A stretch of DNA of 10,953 bases from an uncultured Legionella sp. (GCA_903885895.1 CAISKC010000318.1:1-10953); one strand, 5' to 3'; positions 1 through 7,830 are shown, counted from the stretch's first letter. Program-made: numbers and translations. The notes: generated from the letters alone by a model not told the origin.

Positions 1-40
1 AAAGTTAGGAATAGTGGACTCTCGTGTAGATAAAATAATT

Positions 41-64
41 AGACCTTATTGATAAATAAGGTCT
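41..64. terminator. AT-rich perfect hairpin downstream of the exported-protein gene
   Basis: Arms AGACCTTATT (41-50) and AATAAGGTCT (55-64) are perfect complements around a 4-base GATA loop. It lies about 90 bases past the stop of the minus-strand gene that ends at 154. Read on the minus strand it is followed by an AT-rich stretch (AATTATTTTATC) rather than a clean T-run. It could be a weak terminator, a protein-binding palindrome, or part of the mobile-element debris beside it. Confidence 0.4.
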
Positions 65-69
65 ATAAG

Positions 70-114
70 TGTAAACCATGTACCCGGTTTCATTTGTAAA
101 GTATCTGCCCGGTT
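70..114. repeat. Two tandem 20-base repeats resembling an insertion-sequence end
   Basis: TGTAAACCATGTACCCGGTT (70-89) and TGTAAAGTATCTGCCCGGTT (95-114) match at 16 of 20 positions, with a 25-base period. Repeated TGTAAA...CCGG units are the kind of internal transposase-binding repeats found in ends of IS21- and IS481-type elements. No transposase is visible in the window, so this would be an element running off the left edge or a solo end. The family assignment is from memory of such ends, not from a search. Confidence 0.35.
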
Positions 115-136
115 GCACAGAAGGGCGGATGAGGGG

Positions 137-156
137 TGAGTTATCAACAGCCCCTA
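137..156 (-). repeat. Dispersed 20-base repeat, copy 1
   Basis: TGAGTTATCAACAGCCCCTA on the plus strand matches 7811-7830 at 18 of 20 positions, in the same orientation. Read on the minus strand, its first three bases (TAG) are exactly the stop codon of the exported-protein gene. It may be the end of a small dispersed element or an IS scar. The sharp start at the stop codon suggests the element could have supplied the current stop. Confidence 0.4.
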
Positions 157-1470
157 CTTTTTAGTAAACGTAATCGTTTCCGTTGCGCCCTCTACAACCA
201 TAAAGGGCTGAGACGAATACGCCAAACTGTAGCCTTTTAAATCATTCACAGTAACGGTGTACAGCATTCCATCCGTAAAAGGTATTGTGGCGATGCCTTC
301 TCCACCGATTAAATCAATGGTTTCAATGATGGGAGCAGCATTGCCATTTGGTGTAAACAAGACTCGCATAAAACGGCTTGTTTTAGGAGCACCGGTGATC
401 TGGATAGTAATATTATCTTGTGCAGTTCTAATACAAGTGTAACTTAAATGTACTGTGGGTGACGCAACCGCTACTGCCACAGCAGAAGTCGGAGCAAAAC
501 TCGGTGTACAAGTATAACCATTAAAATCAATATTTGGCGTTGTAAAGCGATACCTGATCTGATTAGCCAATCGGTTGGCATCATAACTGCCTCCCCAAGA
601 TACAACGGTTTGTTGCGCACTCTGATTATCTTTTCTAGTCATCGTCACCTTAGGCTCGTCTGCATAACCCGACAACTCATCAGGTAAATTTTGAACCCTC
701 ATGTGGATCGTACCTACTAATACTTTTTCCACATAAGCAACCTCTGCTGATGTGGTATCACCACTAGTGACCTTCAACGTAACAGGATGACTCACACCGA
801 CATAAAGATTACCATCATCTGCCTCTACGTTCAGAGGTGAAATATCATAAGCACCCGCGGCTAATCCTGATACCAATTGTTGTCCACCCCAAGGTAATGC
901 AACACTACTGATTGTTGTCCCATTTAAACTCACATTCACTCGCGCATAAGTTTGTGTCACATTAACTGGTTGGCTCAGGGTATTCATCAACAACAGATTG
1001 CCAGTATTCACTTCATCATTCAAATAAACTTTGGCACTATTCTCTACATAAACTGGGCTTGAGGCGCGATAATGCAAGGTGATAGAACCGCCATCTGGTA
1101 AACTCGTATTTGAGTCTGATCCAGATGCAAATTGCAAAGACAATGTCGCCAAATACTGATCTGCGGTAGGCTGAGAACTAATTTGCATGTGCTGCACAGG
1201 CTCGGACAAAGGCGCAAACTCTCCCCAAAATGGCATATTCAAATTATTGTTATTCAGAAACGTCACACTGGCATTTTGCATATTAATCGCTTGGCCACAA
1301 TGATTGGTTAAAGTTAAATTAGTGATGCGCCAAAACCATAATCTATTATCTTGAAATGAAAAATGCGCTGCAATACACGATGTGGGTTGCGGTGAAACGA
1401 CAGGAACTTGCGCCCAAGATAACCCAGAGACCAAAGACAAACCTGCAACAACCATCCTATATTTTTTCAT
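154..1470 (-). CDS. Exported protein: CBM-like N-terminal domain plus three beta-sandwich repeats
   Basis: The product is 438 residues, probably secreted or surface-exposed, possibly carbohydrate-binding; function is inferred, not established. Residues 1-20 form a signal peptide: MKKYR, a hydrophobic core, then SWA|Q as likely cleavage site. Residues about 30-140 form an Asn/Thr-rich domain with cysteines C32 and C58 and several tryptophans. It resembles the carbohydrate-binding-type domains attached to some bacterial chitinases, but no glycosidase catalytic domain follows. Residues about 176-248, 252-346 and 353-438 look like three diverged beta-sandwich copies, marked by WGG/WGG/IGG at 194-196, 292-294 and 388-390. 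C321 and C346 could pair in the second copy. The start at 1470 has AAGGA five bases upstream; the in-frame ATG at 1512 overlaps the predicted -10 box and is unlikely. It is transcribed divergently from the lysine gene. Confidence 0.7.
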   Translation of the reverse strand: MKKYRMVVAGLSLVSGLSWAQVPVVSPQPTSCIAAHFSFQDNRLWFWRITNLTLTNHCGQAINMQNASVTFLNNNNLNMPFWGEFAPLSEPVQHMQISSQPTADQYLATLSLQFASGSDSNTSLPDGGSITLHYRASSPVYVENSAKVYLNDEVNTGNLLLMNTLSQPVNVTQTYARVNVSLNGTTISSVALPWGGQQLVSGLAAGAYDISPLNVEADDGNLYVGVSHPVTLKVTSGDTTSAEVAYVEKVLVGTIHMRVQNLPDELSGYADEPKVTMTRKDNQSAQQTVVSWGGSYDANRLANQIRYRFTTPNIDFNGYTCTPSFAPTSAVAVAVASPTVHLSYTCIRTAQDNITIQITGAPKTSRFMRVLFTPNGNAAPIIETIDLIGGEGIATIPFTDGMLYTVTVNDLKGYSLAYSSQPFMVVEGATETITFTKK

Positions 1471-1475
1471 ACCTA

Positions 1476-1480
1476 TCCTT
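1476..1480 (-). promoter_or_regulatory. Ribosome binding site that fixes the start at 1470
   Basis: AAGGA on the minus strand lies five bases before the ATG at 1470 and directly precedes the signal peptide (MKKYR...). The longer reading frame from 1512 has no comparable site and would add 14 residues before the signal peptide. Confidence 0.6.
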
Positions 1481-1507
1481 ATTTCGTTATAAACCATACG
1501 GGAGCAT

Positions 1508-1535
1508 ATCATACGCCATCTTGATTGCTATTCAA
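1508..1535 (-). promoter_or_regulatory. Sigma-70-type promoter for the exported-protein gene
   Basis: On the minus strand TTGAAT (plus coordinates 1530-1535) and TATGAT (1508-1513) are separated by 16 bases. The -10 matches consensus at 5 of 6 positions and the -35 at 4 of 6. Transcription would begin near 1500, giving a leader of about 30 bases before the ATG at 1470. This is a prediction by eye. Confidence 0.4.
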
Positions 1536-1552
1536 ATCATAGAAATTCTCTA

Positions 1553-1565
1553 TAGACAGCGTCTA
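1553..1565. promoter_or_regulatory. Small palindrome in the divergent promoter region
   Basis: TAGAC (1553-1557) and GTCTA (1561-1565) form an inverted repeat around AGC. AAATTCT-like sequences flank it on both sides (1543-1549 and 1567-1573). It sits between the two predicted divergent promoters, where a regulator could act on either gene. The arms are only five bases, so it may be chance. Confidence 0.2.
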
Positions 1566-1572
1566 CAAATTC

Positions 1573-1602
1573 TTGAATCACATCAAACATTCATGCTATT
1601 GT
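1573..1602 (+). promoter_or_regulatory. Weak candidate promoter for the lysine/helicase operon
   Basis: TTGAAT (1573-1578) and TATTGT (1597-1602) are 18 bases apart, upstream of the ATG at 1628. The leader would be only about 20 bases, which leaves no room for a lysine riboswitch. The whole intergenic space (157 bases) also shows no obvious one. Confidence 0.25.
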
Positions 1603-1627
1603 TCTCGTTTTGAAGTTTTAAATCATC

Positions 1628-4207
1628 ATGCGGCAAATTGTAACCAAATTTGGAGGCACCTCTGTCTCCTCGCGAGAAACCTGGAATCATATACTTGCTA
1701 TTACGCAAAAACACTTAGCAGCAGGCTTACAACCCATTATTGTCTGTTCTGCGCACACGCAGGCCTCGAATCAATTAGAGCAAATGGTTGAGACAGCCAT
1801 TTTAAATCAACATCAAGGTTTGCAAACCCAATTTGTGAATGCCATGCTCGATTTAGCACGTGAGCTTGAGGTCGAGCCTCGCTTGCTGCATGCGGATATG
1901 CAAAAATTAGATCAATGGCTCACTGGGATCGCACTCTTACATGAAGCACCAGCCAAAACCCATGCTCAAGTCTTAAGCTTAGGTGAGCTCATGATGACAC
2001 GCTTGGGCCACGCATTTTTAGAACAACACAGTTTGAATTGCTTATGGTTTGACGCGCGCGAAGCATTGATTGCCATCCCGGCGCCTGGGGATGATACGCA
2101 ACGTTACTGCTCCGCGCGCGTTGCCGCTGATCCGAACCCTGATTTAGCCCAAAAACTGATGAAAACTGGCGCCCAAGTCATCATTACTCAAGGATTTATT
2201 GCAGCCAATCCACAGGGAGAAACGGTTCTGTTAGGACGCGGGGGTTCCGATACGTCCGCTGCGTTATTAGCTGCCATTTTAGATGCTACCGTATGTGAAA
2301 TCTGGACGGATGTACCAGGTATTTATACAGCTAATCCTCATCAACTACCGCATGCGCGCTTATTAAAAACCCTGAACTACGAAGAAGCGCAAGAAATCGC
2401 ATCGATGGGTGCCAAAGTTTTGCATCCTTTGTGTATCCCTCCAGTACGCAAAGCCAATATCCCGATGTATGTGAAATACACCTGCATGCCAGAGCATTCT
2501 GGGACTCATATTTTTACTAAAAGTGATGATGATGCCCCCCCCATTAAGTCCATTCAAGTCAAACATAGCATTACGCTTATCTCAATTGATACCGAGAGTA
2601 TGTGGCAACAAGTTGGATTTTTGGCTGATCTGTTCGCCACATTCAAACGTCACCGATTTTCGGTGGATCTCTTAGCTACTTCCGAATCCAATGTCACTTT
2701 ATCCTTAGATAGCCATGGCAAACCACAAGCTTATCGCACCAAATTAGACGCTCTCATCGAGGATTTAAATCAATTCGGCCGTGCAAAAATTATTGAACCT
2801 TGCTCTGCCATCAGCTTAGTAGGTCATCATATTCGCCGCGTATTGCCTCAATTGGGGTCCACGTTTGAAGTGTTCGATGATCAGCAAGTGCATCTAATCT
2901 CACTGGCTTCTAATGATTTAAATTTGACCTTTGTCGTCGATGAATCCAAAGCTGAAAAATTATGTCAAAAACTGCATACGCTCCTGATAGAATCAAACCC
3001 ACAGAGCTTTTATTACTCGAAAAGCTGGCATGAAGAATTTGGGCAACCAGAACCCAAACCTACACCATGGTGGGAAACAAATAGAGAAGGCTTATTAGCT
3101 CTGGCGGCACAAAAATCGCCTTGCTATGTATATGATAAAGAAACCTTAGTCAAACAGGCTGATGCTTTATTAGGACTCAAAGCTATTTCAACTTTTTTCT
3201 ATTCTCTCAAGGCCAACCCACATCCTGTGGTCATCCAAGAATTGGCGGCTAAAGGCATCGGATTTGAGTGTGTTTCACCGCAAGAACTAGCGTTGGTTTT
3301 ACAAGTCTGCCCGCAAATAGATCGGCAGCACATCCTGTTTACACCCAATTTTGCGTCCAAATCTGAGTATCAAACGGGGCTTGCCAGTGGCTGCTATGTC
3401 ACCATTGATAGCCTATATCCATTAGAACATTGGCCAGAAATTTTTAAAGGATATCCTCTGTTTTTACGGATTGATACGGGCACAGGTGCCGGACACCATA
3501 AATTTGTTTGTACAGGCGGCAATGAATCCAAATTTGGCATCGCACCCAATAATATAGAGCGTGCCGCCGAATTGGTGCAACAACATCAACTCAATGTGGT
3601 TGGCTTGCATGCACATTCCGGCAGCGGCATTTTATCTCCAGAATTATGGCAAGAAACTGCAGCGATGCTAGCCAATCAAATCAAACGTTTCCCGCACGTC
3701 ACCTATATTAATTTAGGCGGTGGTTTGGGTATTTCTGAAAAACCAGGCCAACAACCCTTGGATCTTGCCGAATTAGATCGCCTGCTGTTGACGGTCAAAT
3801 CTCAACATCCTCATTTGTCTTTCTGGTTAGAACCTGGGCGGTATTTTGTGGCTGAATGTGGTGTTTTACTAGCCAAAGTAACTCAGTGCAAAGAAAAAGG
3901 TAAAGTACGCTTTGTAGGCATCGAAACAGGTATGAATTCGTTGATCAGGCCTATGTTGTATGGTGCGTATCACCCTATCGTCAATTTAACTCGTCTCAAT
4001 GAGAGCAATACGGGATTTGCGCATATTGTAGGACCTATTTGTGAATCAGGTGATACATTAGGCTATGATCGTATTCTGCCAGACACCTTTGAATCTGATG
4101 TCATACTCATTGCCAACGCCGGTGCATACGGACATTGCATGAGCTCATCTTATAATTTAAGAACAGCGGCACAAGAACTTATTTGGCCACCTGATGATAC
4201 TCCATGA
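1628..4207 (+). CDS. lysAC: Bifunctional aspartate kinase / diaminopimelate decarboxylase (LysC-LysA fusion)
   Basis: This 859-residue cytoplasmic enzyme should catalyse the first step (phosphorylation of aspartate) and the last step (PLP-dependent decarboxylation of meso-diaminopimelate to lysine) of the DAP/lysine pathway. Residues 1-300 are aspartate kinase, with KFGGTS at 7-12 and GRGGSDTSA at 203-211. Residues about 310-460 are the paired ACT region, the usual site of feedback control by lysine or threonine. Residues about 480-859 are a full-length fold-III decarboxylase: Lys528 in YSLKAN is the PLP Schiff-base lysine, followed by HAHSGSG (661-667), GGGLG (697-701), EPGRY (735-739) and CESGD (805-809). 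All key motifs of both halves are present, so both activities look intact. Such fusions are known from several gammaproteobacteria, including xanthomonads and, as I recall, Legionella relatives. The Shine-Dalgarno is weak (GAAG, about 12 bases upstream). The stop overlaps the next gene by 14 bases. Confidence 0.95.
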   Translation: MRQIVTKFGGTSVSSRETWNHILAITQKHLAAGLQPIIVCSAHTQASNQLEQMVETAILNQHQGLQTQFVNAMLDLARELEVEPRLLHADMQKLDQWLTGIALLHEAPAKTHAQVLSLGELMMTRLGHAFLEQHSLNCLWFDAREALIAIPAPGDDTQRYCSARVAADPNPDLAQKLMKTGAQVIITQGFIAANPQGETVLLGRGGSDTSAALLAAILDATVCEIWTDVPGIYTANPHQLPHARLLKTLNYEEAQEIASMGAKVLHPLCIPPVRKANIPMYVKYTCMPEHSGTHIFTKSDDDAPPIKSIQVKHSITLISIDTESMWQQVGFLADLFATFKRHRFSVDLLATSESNVTLSLDSHGKPQAYRTKLDALIEDLNQFGRAKIIEPCSAISLVGHHIRRVLPQLGSTFEVFDDQQVHLISLASNDLNLTFVVDESKAEKLCQKLHTLLIESNPQSFYYSKSWHEEFGQPEPKPTPWWETNREGLLALAAQKSPCYVYDKETLVKQADALLGLKAISTFFYSLKANPHPVVIQELAAKGIGFECVSPQELALVLQVCPQIDRQHILFTPNFASKSEYQTGLASGCYVTIDSLYPLEHWPEIFKGYPLFLRIDTGTGAGHHKFVCTGGNESKFGIAPNNIERAAELVQQHQLNVVGLHAHSGSGILSPELWQETAAMLANQIKRFPHVTYINLGGGLGISEKPGQQPLDLAELDRLLLTVKSQHPHLSFWLEPGRYFVAECGVLLAKVTQCKEKGKVRFVGIETGMNSLIRPMLYGAYHPIVNLTRLNESNTGFAHIVGPICESGDTLGYDRILPDTFESDVILIANAGAYGHCMSSSYNLRTAAQELIWPPDDTP

Positions 4208-7200
4208 TCAAGACCAACGCAGCGCAGCAACCGATCCACATAATTCGTATATCGTTGAAGCGCCTGCAGGCTCTGGTAAAACAGAGATATTAACCCAACG
4301 GTTTTTACGCCTATTACAACAGGTGCAAGAACCCGAACAAATCATCGCCTTAACCTTTACGCGTAAAGCCGCAAATGAAATGCGGGAACGGGTTTTATCC
4401 GCATTACGCCACGTAGCTGCCGGAGACTTACCAACCTCTCCGCATCAACGCACCACCTTTCAGTATGCGCAGCAAGCATTGGCCCACGATCACAGACAGG
4501 GGTGGCATTTACTCCAACATGGCAGTCGCCTCCGTATTATGACTATTGATGCGTTATGTCAAATGCTTGCACAAGCGATCCCCTTGCACAGTCATCACTA
4601 CGCCACCATCACAGAGCAACCCCAGGTTTTATATCATCAAGCGGCACGCGCCTATATACAAGATGCGCTGCACCGAGCAGAAAATCAGCCCGATCTCAAA
4701 ACGTTATTGCAACATTTGGACAATCGCCAGGATTTATTGATTGCATTATTTGCTCAAGTATTAGCCCAGCGCGACCAATGGCTGACCCCAATCTTCCTAG
4801 CCCGCGCACAAACCAAACAAGATTTTGAGCAAGCCTTAACCTCGATTACACAACATGAATTAGCACGTTTTTGTCAGACATTACCTTCTGACCTACAACA
4901 TGAACTATGGGCATTGGTCACATGCTTGCTCACGCATGGTGGTATAGACAATCCTAAATTACGTATACTCGAGCACTGGCAAAGTTTCACCCAGATCAAT
5001 GTGGAACAAGCTGCTGCACTGGCGAGTTTACTGCTCACTTCGACACAAACGCTACGGAAAGGGTTCGATCATCATATCGGATTAAAACGCGACCGTTGCG
5101 GCGATCCCATCTATACCCAATTGAAAACCCAATCAAAACAACTGTGCGAGACGCTCCAAAATTTACCGGAATTTGAAACAGCTTTGATCCAAATCAGTCA
5201 TTTGCCCAAACCAGAATTTGCTGAGCAACAATGGGTGGTGTTACAAGCGCTCTTTCGCGTATTGCCTTTATTGGTAGCACATTTGTCATTACAATTTCAG
5301 GAACAAACCGCCATTGATTTTACCGGGATTGCTCATCAAGCAAAACTTGCTTTGGGCGATGCCGATACGCCTAGTGATTTGGCATTGTATTTGGATCATC
5401 AGATCCAACATCTGCTCATTGATGAATTTCAAGACACTTCTATACAACAATTTGAATTGATCACGCATCTCATTCAAGGATGGGAACCCCATGACGGCCG
5501 CACCCTATTTATAGTTGGGGACCCGATGCAATCTATTTATCGGTTTCGCGCCGCCGAAGTAGGCTTATTTTTAAGAGCCAAAACGCAAGGTATTGGGCCA
5601 GTACACTTAACCCCTCTCCAACTTTGTGCGAATTTTCGTTCCGCTGTACCCATTGTCGACTGGGTCAATCATCAATTTGCCACCATTTTTCCCAAAAAAG
5701 ATGATATTGAGACCGGTGCCGTATCTTTCCACCCCGCAACGCCCGTGGTCGCGCAACATGCAGGCAGTTTCATCCGCGCATTACAATTTGCAGATCCCAT
5801 GTCTGAAGCAGAAGGCGTCATTGCAATTCTGCAAGAAGAATTACACCATTATCCTGAGAGTAAGATTGCAATTTTAGTACGCTCACGCTCGCAATTACGC
5901 GCGATTGTTACATTATTGCGACGACAGAAAATCCCATTTCAAGGTGTAGACATTGATCTACTCGCACAATTGCCGCATTTACGCGATATTTGGTCATTGA
6001 CCCAAGCTTTTTTAATGCCGTCCAATCGTTTGGCTTGGCTGGCACTGCTACGCAGCCCATGGGTTGGTTTAGATTTGGCAGATTTACTCGTGATTGCAGA
6101 ATATGCCAAATCCATTTACCAAGGGTTAGAACATAGTCTGGACATGCCCAATCTCAGCGCTGAGGGGCGTCTACGTGCGCACTATATTTACCAGATCTTC
6201 CAAGCAGCGTACTTACGTCGGCAACAATTACCTTTGGTAGACATGCTATGCCATATTTTACAGCAATTGCATCAAGATGCGCTATTGAGCCCAACTGAAC
6301 AAGAAGACTTAGAACAATATTGGGCGCTGCTTACGCAATTTACAGTCGATGATCAAATCTTGGATTATGTTTTGTTTCAAGAACAGTTCAAGCGTTTGTA
6401 TTCACAAAAAACGACTCAGGCACGTTTACATATTATGACCATTCATAAATCCAAAGGCTTGGAGTTTGACTGTGTCATCTTGCCAGGTTTAGGCGCACAT
6501 CCACAACAATCCGATCGTGAACTCATGCGGTGGCTCAAATTACCACGTCACCAAGCCGATGATTTATTTTTAATCTCGCCCATCAAAGCGGTCGCTGATG
6601 AAGCCTGCCCTGTTTACGATTATTTAAGTCATTTGGACGCAAAAAAAGCGTATTACGAATCTCAACGCTTACTCTACGTCGCCACCACACGCGCTAAACA
6701 CCGTCTTTATTTACTAGATAGCCATGCGACCCTGCGCAAGAAAAGCTTTCGGCATATGCTTACAACACAAGCCTTTACGACGCCAACGACAACGGCAACC
6801 ACGCAGCATTCCGAAGAAAGCGTCACCCTACCGCCATTACAACGTTTGCCCCTCTCATACTATCAGCATCCCCCACTCACAGCACTTCAACCCGCTCAGA
6901 ATGATCCTAGCTTATGCTTAGCGCCCTCTTCTTTACCTCGATTAATCGGAATCGTCACACACACAATATTACAGTGGATTTGCACCTATCATCCTCTGAC
7001 TTATGCCGAGATCCCTTGGTCACTCGCCCAACAACATTTAAACAGCATGGGGTTTGTCGAGCAGGAACTTGACATGGCCCTAGCTCAAATAAAAACCCAA
7101 ATTCAAGCATTTTTCCATGATCCTCGCGGGCAATGGATTGCACAGCACCGACATGATGAACGCAACGAATTTGAGATCTTAATCGAACAAAATGCAGCAA

Positions 7201-7430
7201 CCCGCATCATCGATCGCTATTTTACCGAACACGAAGTATGCTGGATCATTGATTTCAAGACAGGACAACCAGAACCGCAAGCGCTCACGCAACATCGCAC
7301 ACAATTGGAACATTACGCAGAATTATTTCAAAACAAACAAACCCTTCCCATTCGCTGCGGATTGTATTATCTTAGGAACCTGCAATGGATTGAATGGGAG
7401 CCCCACACATGGAAAACTACATGTACTTAG
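4194..7430 (+). CDS. AddA/RecB-type UvrD-family helicase-nuclease
   Basis: This 1078-residue ATP-dependent DNA helicase and exonuclease is expected to process double-strand breaks for recombination. Superfamily 1 motifs occur in order: Q-motif region (DQDQRSA, 5-11), Walker A APAGSGKT (23-30), motif Ia LTFTRKAANEM (53-63), Walker B LLIDEFQDTS (407-416), motif III VGDPMQSIYRFR (441-452), motif V IMTIHKSKGLEF (747-758) and motif VI LLYVATTRAK (826-835). The C-terminus is an intact RecB-type nuclease: His923, Asp1007 in IDRYF, Asp1020-Phe-Lys1022 and QLEHY (1037-1041). The 13-residue spacing between the two aspartates matches that of RecB. Its length and domain order fit AddA better than UvrD or Rep. 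AddA normally pairs with AddB, often encoded next to it, but AddB is absent here. No strong ribosome site precedes the ATG at 4194, consistent with coupling to the upstream lysine gene. Confidence 0.88.
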   Translation: MILHDQDQRSAATDPHNSYIVEAPAGSGKTEILTQRFLRLLQQVQEPEQIIALTFTRKAANEMRERVLSALRHVAAGDLPTSPHQRTTFQYAQQALAHDHRQGWHLLQHGSRLRIMTIDALCQMLAQAIPLHSHHYATITEQPQVLYHQAARAYIQDALHRAENQPDLKTLLQHLDNRQDLLIALFAQVLAQRDQWLTPIFLARAQTKQDFEQALTSITQHELARFCQTLPSDLQHELWALVTCLLTHGGIDNPKLRILEHWQSFTQINVEQAAALASLLLTSTQTLRKGFDHHIGLKRDRCGDPIYTQLKTQSKQLCETLQNLPEFETALIQISHLPKPEFAEQQWVVLQALFRVLPLLVAHLSLQFQEQTAIDFTGIAHQAKLALGDADTPSDLALYLDHQIQHLLIDEFQDTSIQQFELITHLIQGWEPHDGRTLFIVGDPMQSIYRFRAAEVGLFLRAKTQGIGPVHLTPLQLCANFRSAVPIVDWVNHQFATIFPKKDDIETGAVSFHPATPVVAQHAGSFIRALQFADPMSEAEGVIAILQEELHHYPESKIAILVRSRSQLRAIVTLLRRQKIPFQGVDIDLLAQLPHLRDIWSLTQAFLMPSNRLAWLALLRSPWVGLDLADLLVIAEYAKSIYQGLEHSLDMPNLSAEGRLRAHYIYQIFQAAYLRRQQLPLVDMLCHILQQLHQDALLSPTEQEDLEQYWALLTQFTVDDQILDYVLFQEQFKRLYSQKTTQARLHIMTIHKSKGLEFDCVILPGLGAHPQQSDRELMRWLKLPRHQADDLFLISPIKAVADEACPVYDYLSHLDAKKAYYESQRLLYVATTRAKHRLYLLDSHATLRKKSFRHMLTTQAFTTPTTTATTQHSEESVTLPPLQRLPLSYYQHPPLTALQPAQNDPSLCLAPSSLPRLIGIVTHTILQWICTYHPLTYAEIPWSLAQQHLNSMGFVEQELDMALAQIKTQIQAFFHDPRGQWIAQHRHDERNEFEILIEQNAATRIIDRYFTEHEVCWIIDFKTGQPEPQALTQHRTQLEHYAELFQNKQTLPIRCGLYYLRNLQWIEWEPHTWKTTCT
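7396..7400 (+). promoter_or_regulatory. Ribosome binding site that fixes the start at 7409
   Basis: GGGAG ends eight bases before the ATG at 7409, inside the helicase coding sequence. The in-frame ATG at 7394 overlaps this region and lacks its own site, so the shorter membrane protein is preferred. Confidence 0.5.
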
Positions 7431-7756
7431 CTTTAGGATTTTTCGTTTTAGCAATTTTTTTCGGATTTATTGTCTTTATTCAATTACTCTGTGACCGTCC
7501 AAGTTTCAAGCCAGCTGTGTTGATACATGGCTTGGTCGCCATATTAGGACTAGGCTGTTTGGGTGTTTACACATACCAGCACGCTGGTACCAAACCCTGG
7601 GTCAGTTTAGTGATTCTGATTCTAGCTGCATTAGGTGGCTTGACGATGCTCAGTTTTGATTTGCGAAAAAAACCGGTACCTAAGATCATTCTGTTATTGC
7701 ACCCTTTGGCTGCATTAACAGGTTTGGGATTGTTGATTTATTATTTGATATATTAA
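7409..7756 (+). CDS. Small four-helix inner-membrane protein with internal duplication
   Basis: This 115-residue protein of unknown function is almost entirely hydrophobic. Four membrane segments are visible at about 4-27, 34-55, 64-84 and 92-113. The two halves look like a duplication: each has a hydrophobic helix, a short basic linker with Lys-Pro, then a helix starting with a conserved histidine (LIHGLVAILGL, His40 in LIHG; LLHPLAALTGL, His98). Paired histidines in helices 2 and 4 could bind haem or a metal, but this is only inference. The start at 7409 follows GGGAG by eight bases. The gene overlaps the helicase end by 22 bases and is the last gene of the plus-strand operon. I do not recognise the family. 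Confidence 0.75.
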   Translation: MENYMYLALGFFVLAIFFGFIVFIQLLCDRPSFKPAVLIHGLVAILGLGCLGVYTYQHAGTKPWVSLVILILAALGGLTMLSFDLRKKPVPKIILLLHPLAALTGLGLLIYYLIY

Positions 7757-7779
7757 GATACATCTCTAGAAGCCCTGGA

Positions 7780-7800
7780 TCCCGCGGACAAACCGCGGGA
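7780..7800. terminator. GC-rich palindrome between convergent genes (REP-like / possible terminator)
   Basis: TCCCGCGG (7780-7787) and CCGCGGGA (7793-7800) form a perfect 8-base-pair stem with a 5-base ACAAA loop. It lies 23 bases after the operon's last stop and about 70 bases past the stop of the convergent ankyrin gene. No T-run follows on either strand, so classic intrinsic termination is uncertain. The motif CCTGGATCCCGCGG...CCGCGGGA resembles a palindrome dispersed through genomes of several intracellular proteobacteria, so it may be a copy of such a repeat. Confidence 0.5.
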
Positions 7801-7810
7801 CGTAGACATC

Positions 7811-7830
7811 TGAATTATCAACAGACCCTA
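7811..7830 (-). repeat. Dispersed 20-base repeat, copy 2
   Basis: TGAATTATCAACAGACCCTA matches 137-156 at 18 of 20 positions in the same orientation. It lies directly after the GC-rich palindrome and before the end of the ankyrin gene. Flanking bases of the two copies do not match, so the conserved block has sharp limits. The TTATCAACA core is one base from a DnaA box, but there is no cluster. Confidence 0.45.

Noticed and set aside
257..442. Plus-strand open frame opposite the exported-protein gene
   Set aside because: It overlaps a well-supported gene on the other strand, has no ribosome site or recognisable domain, and is a shadow frame.
1471..1512. Longer start for the exported protein at ATG 1512
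   Set aside because: It would put 14 residues before the signal peptide and overlap the predicted -10 box; the ATG at 1470 has an AAGGA site.
1471..1627. Lysine riboswitch upstream of the aspartate kinase gene
   Set aside because: The intergenic space is 157 bases and shared with a divergent promoter; no long structured leader or terminator hairpin is visible.
7815..7823. DnaA-box-like TTATCAACA as a replication origin signal
   Set aside because: It differs from the consensus by one base and there are only two distant copies, both explained by the 20-base repeat; no cluster and no AT-rich unwinding region.
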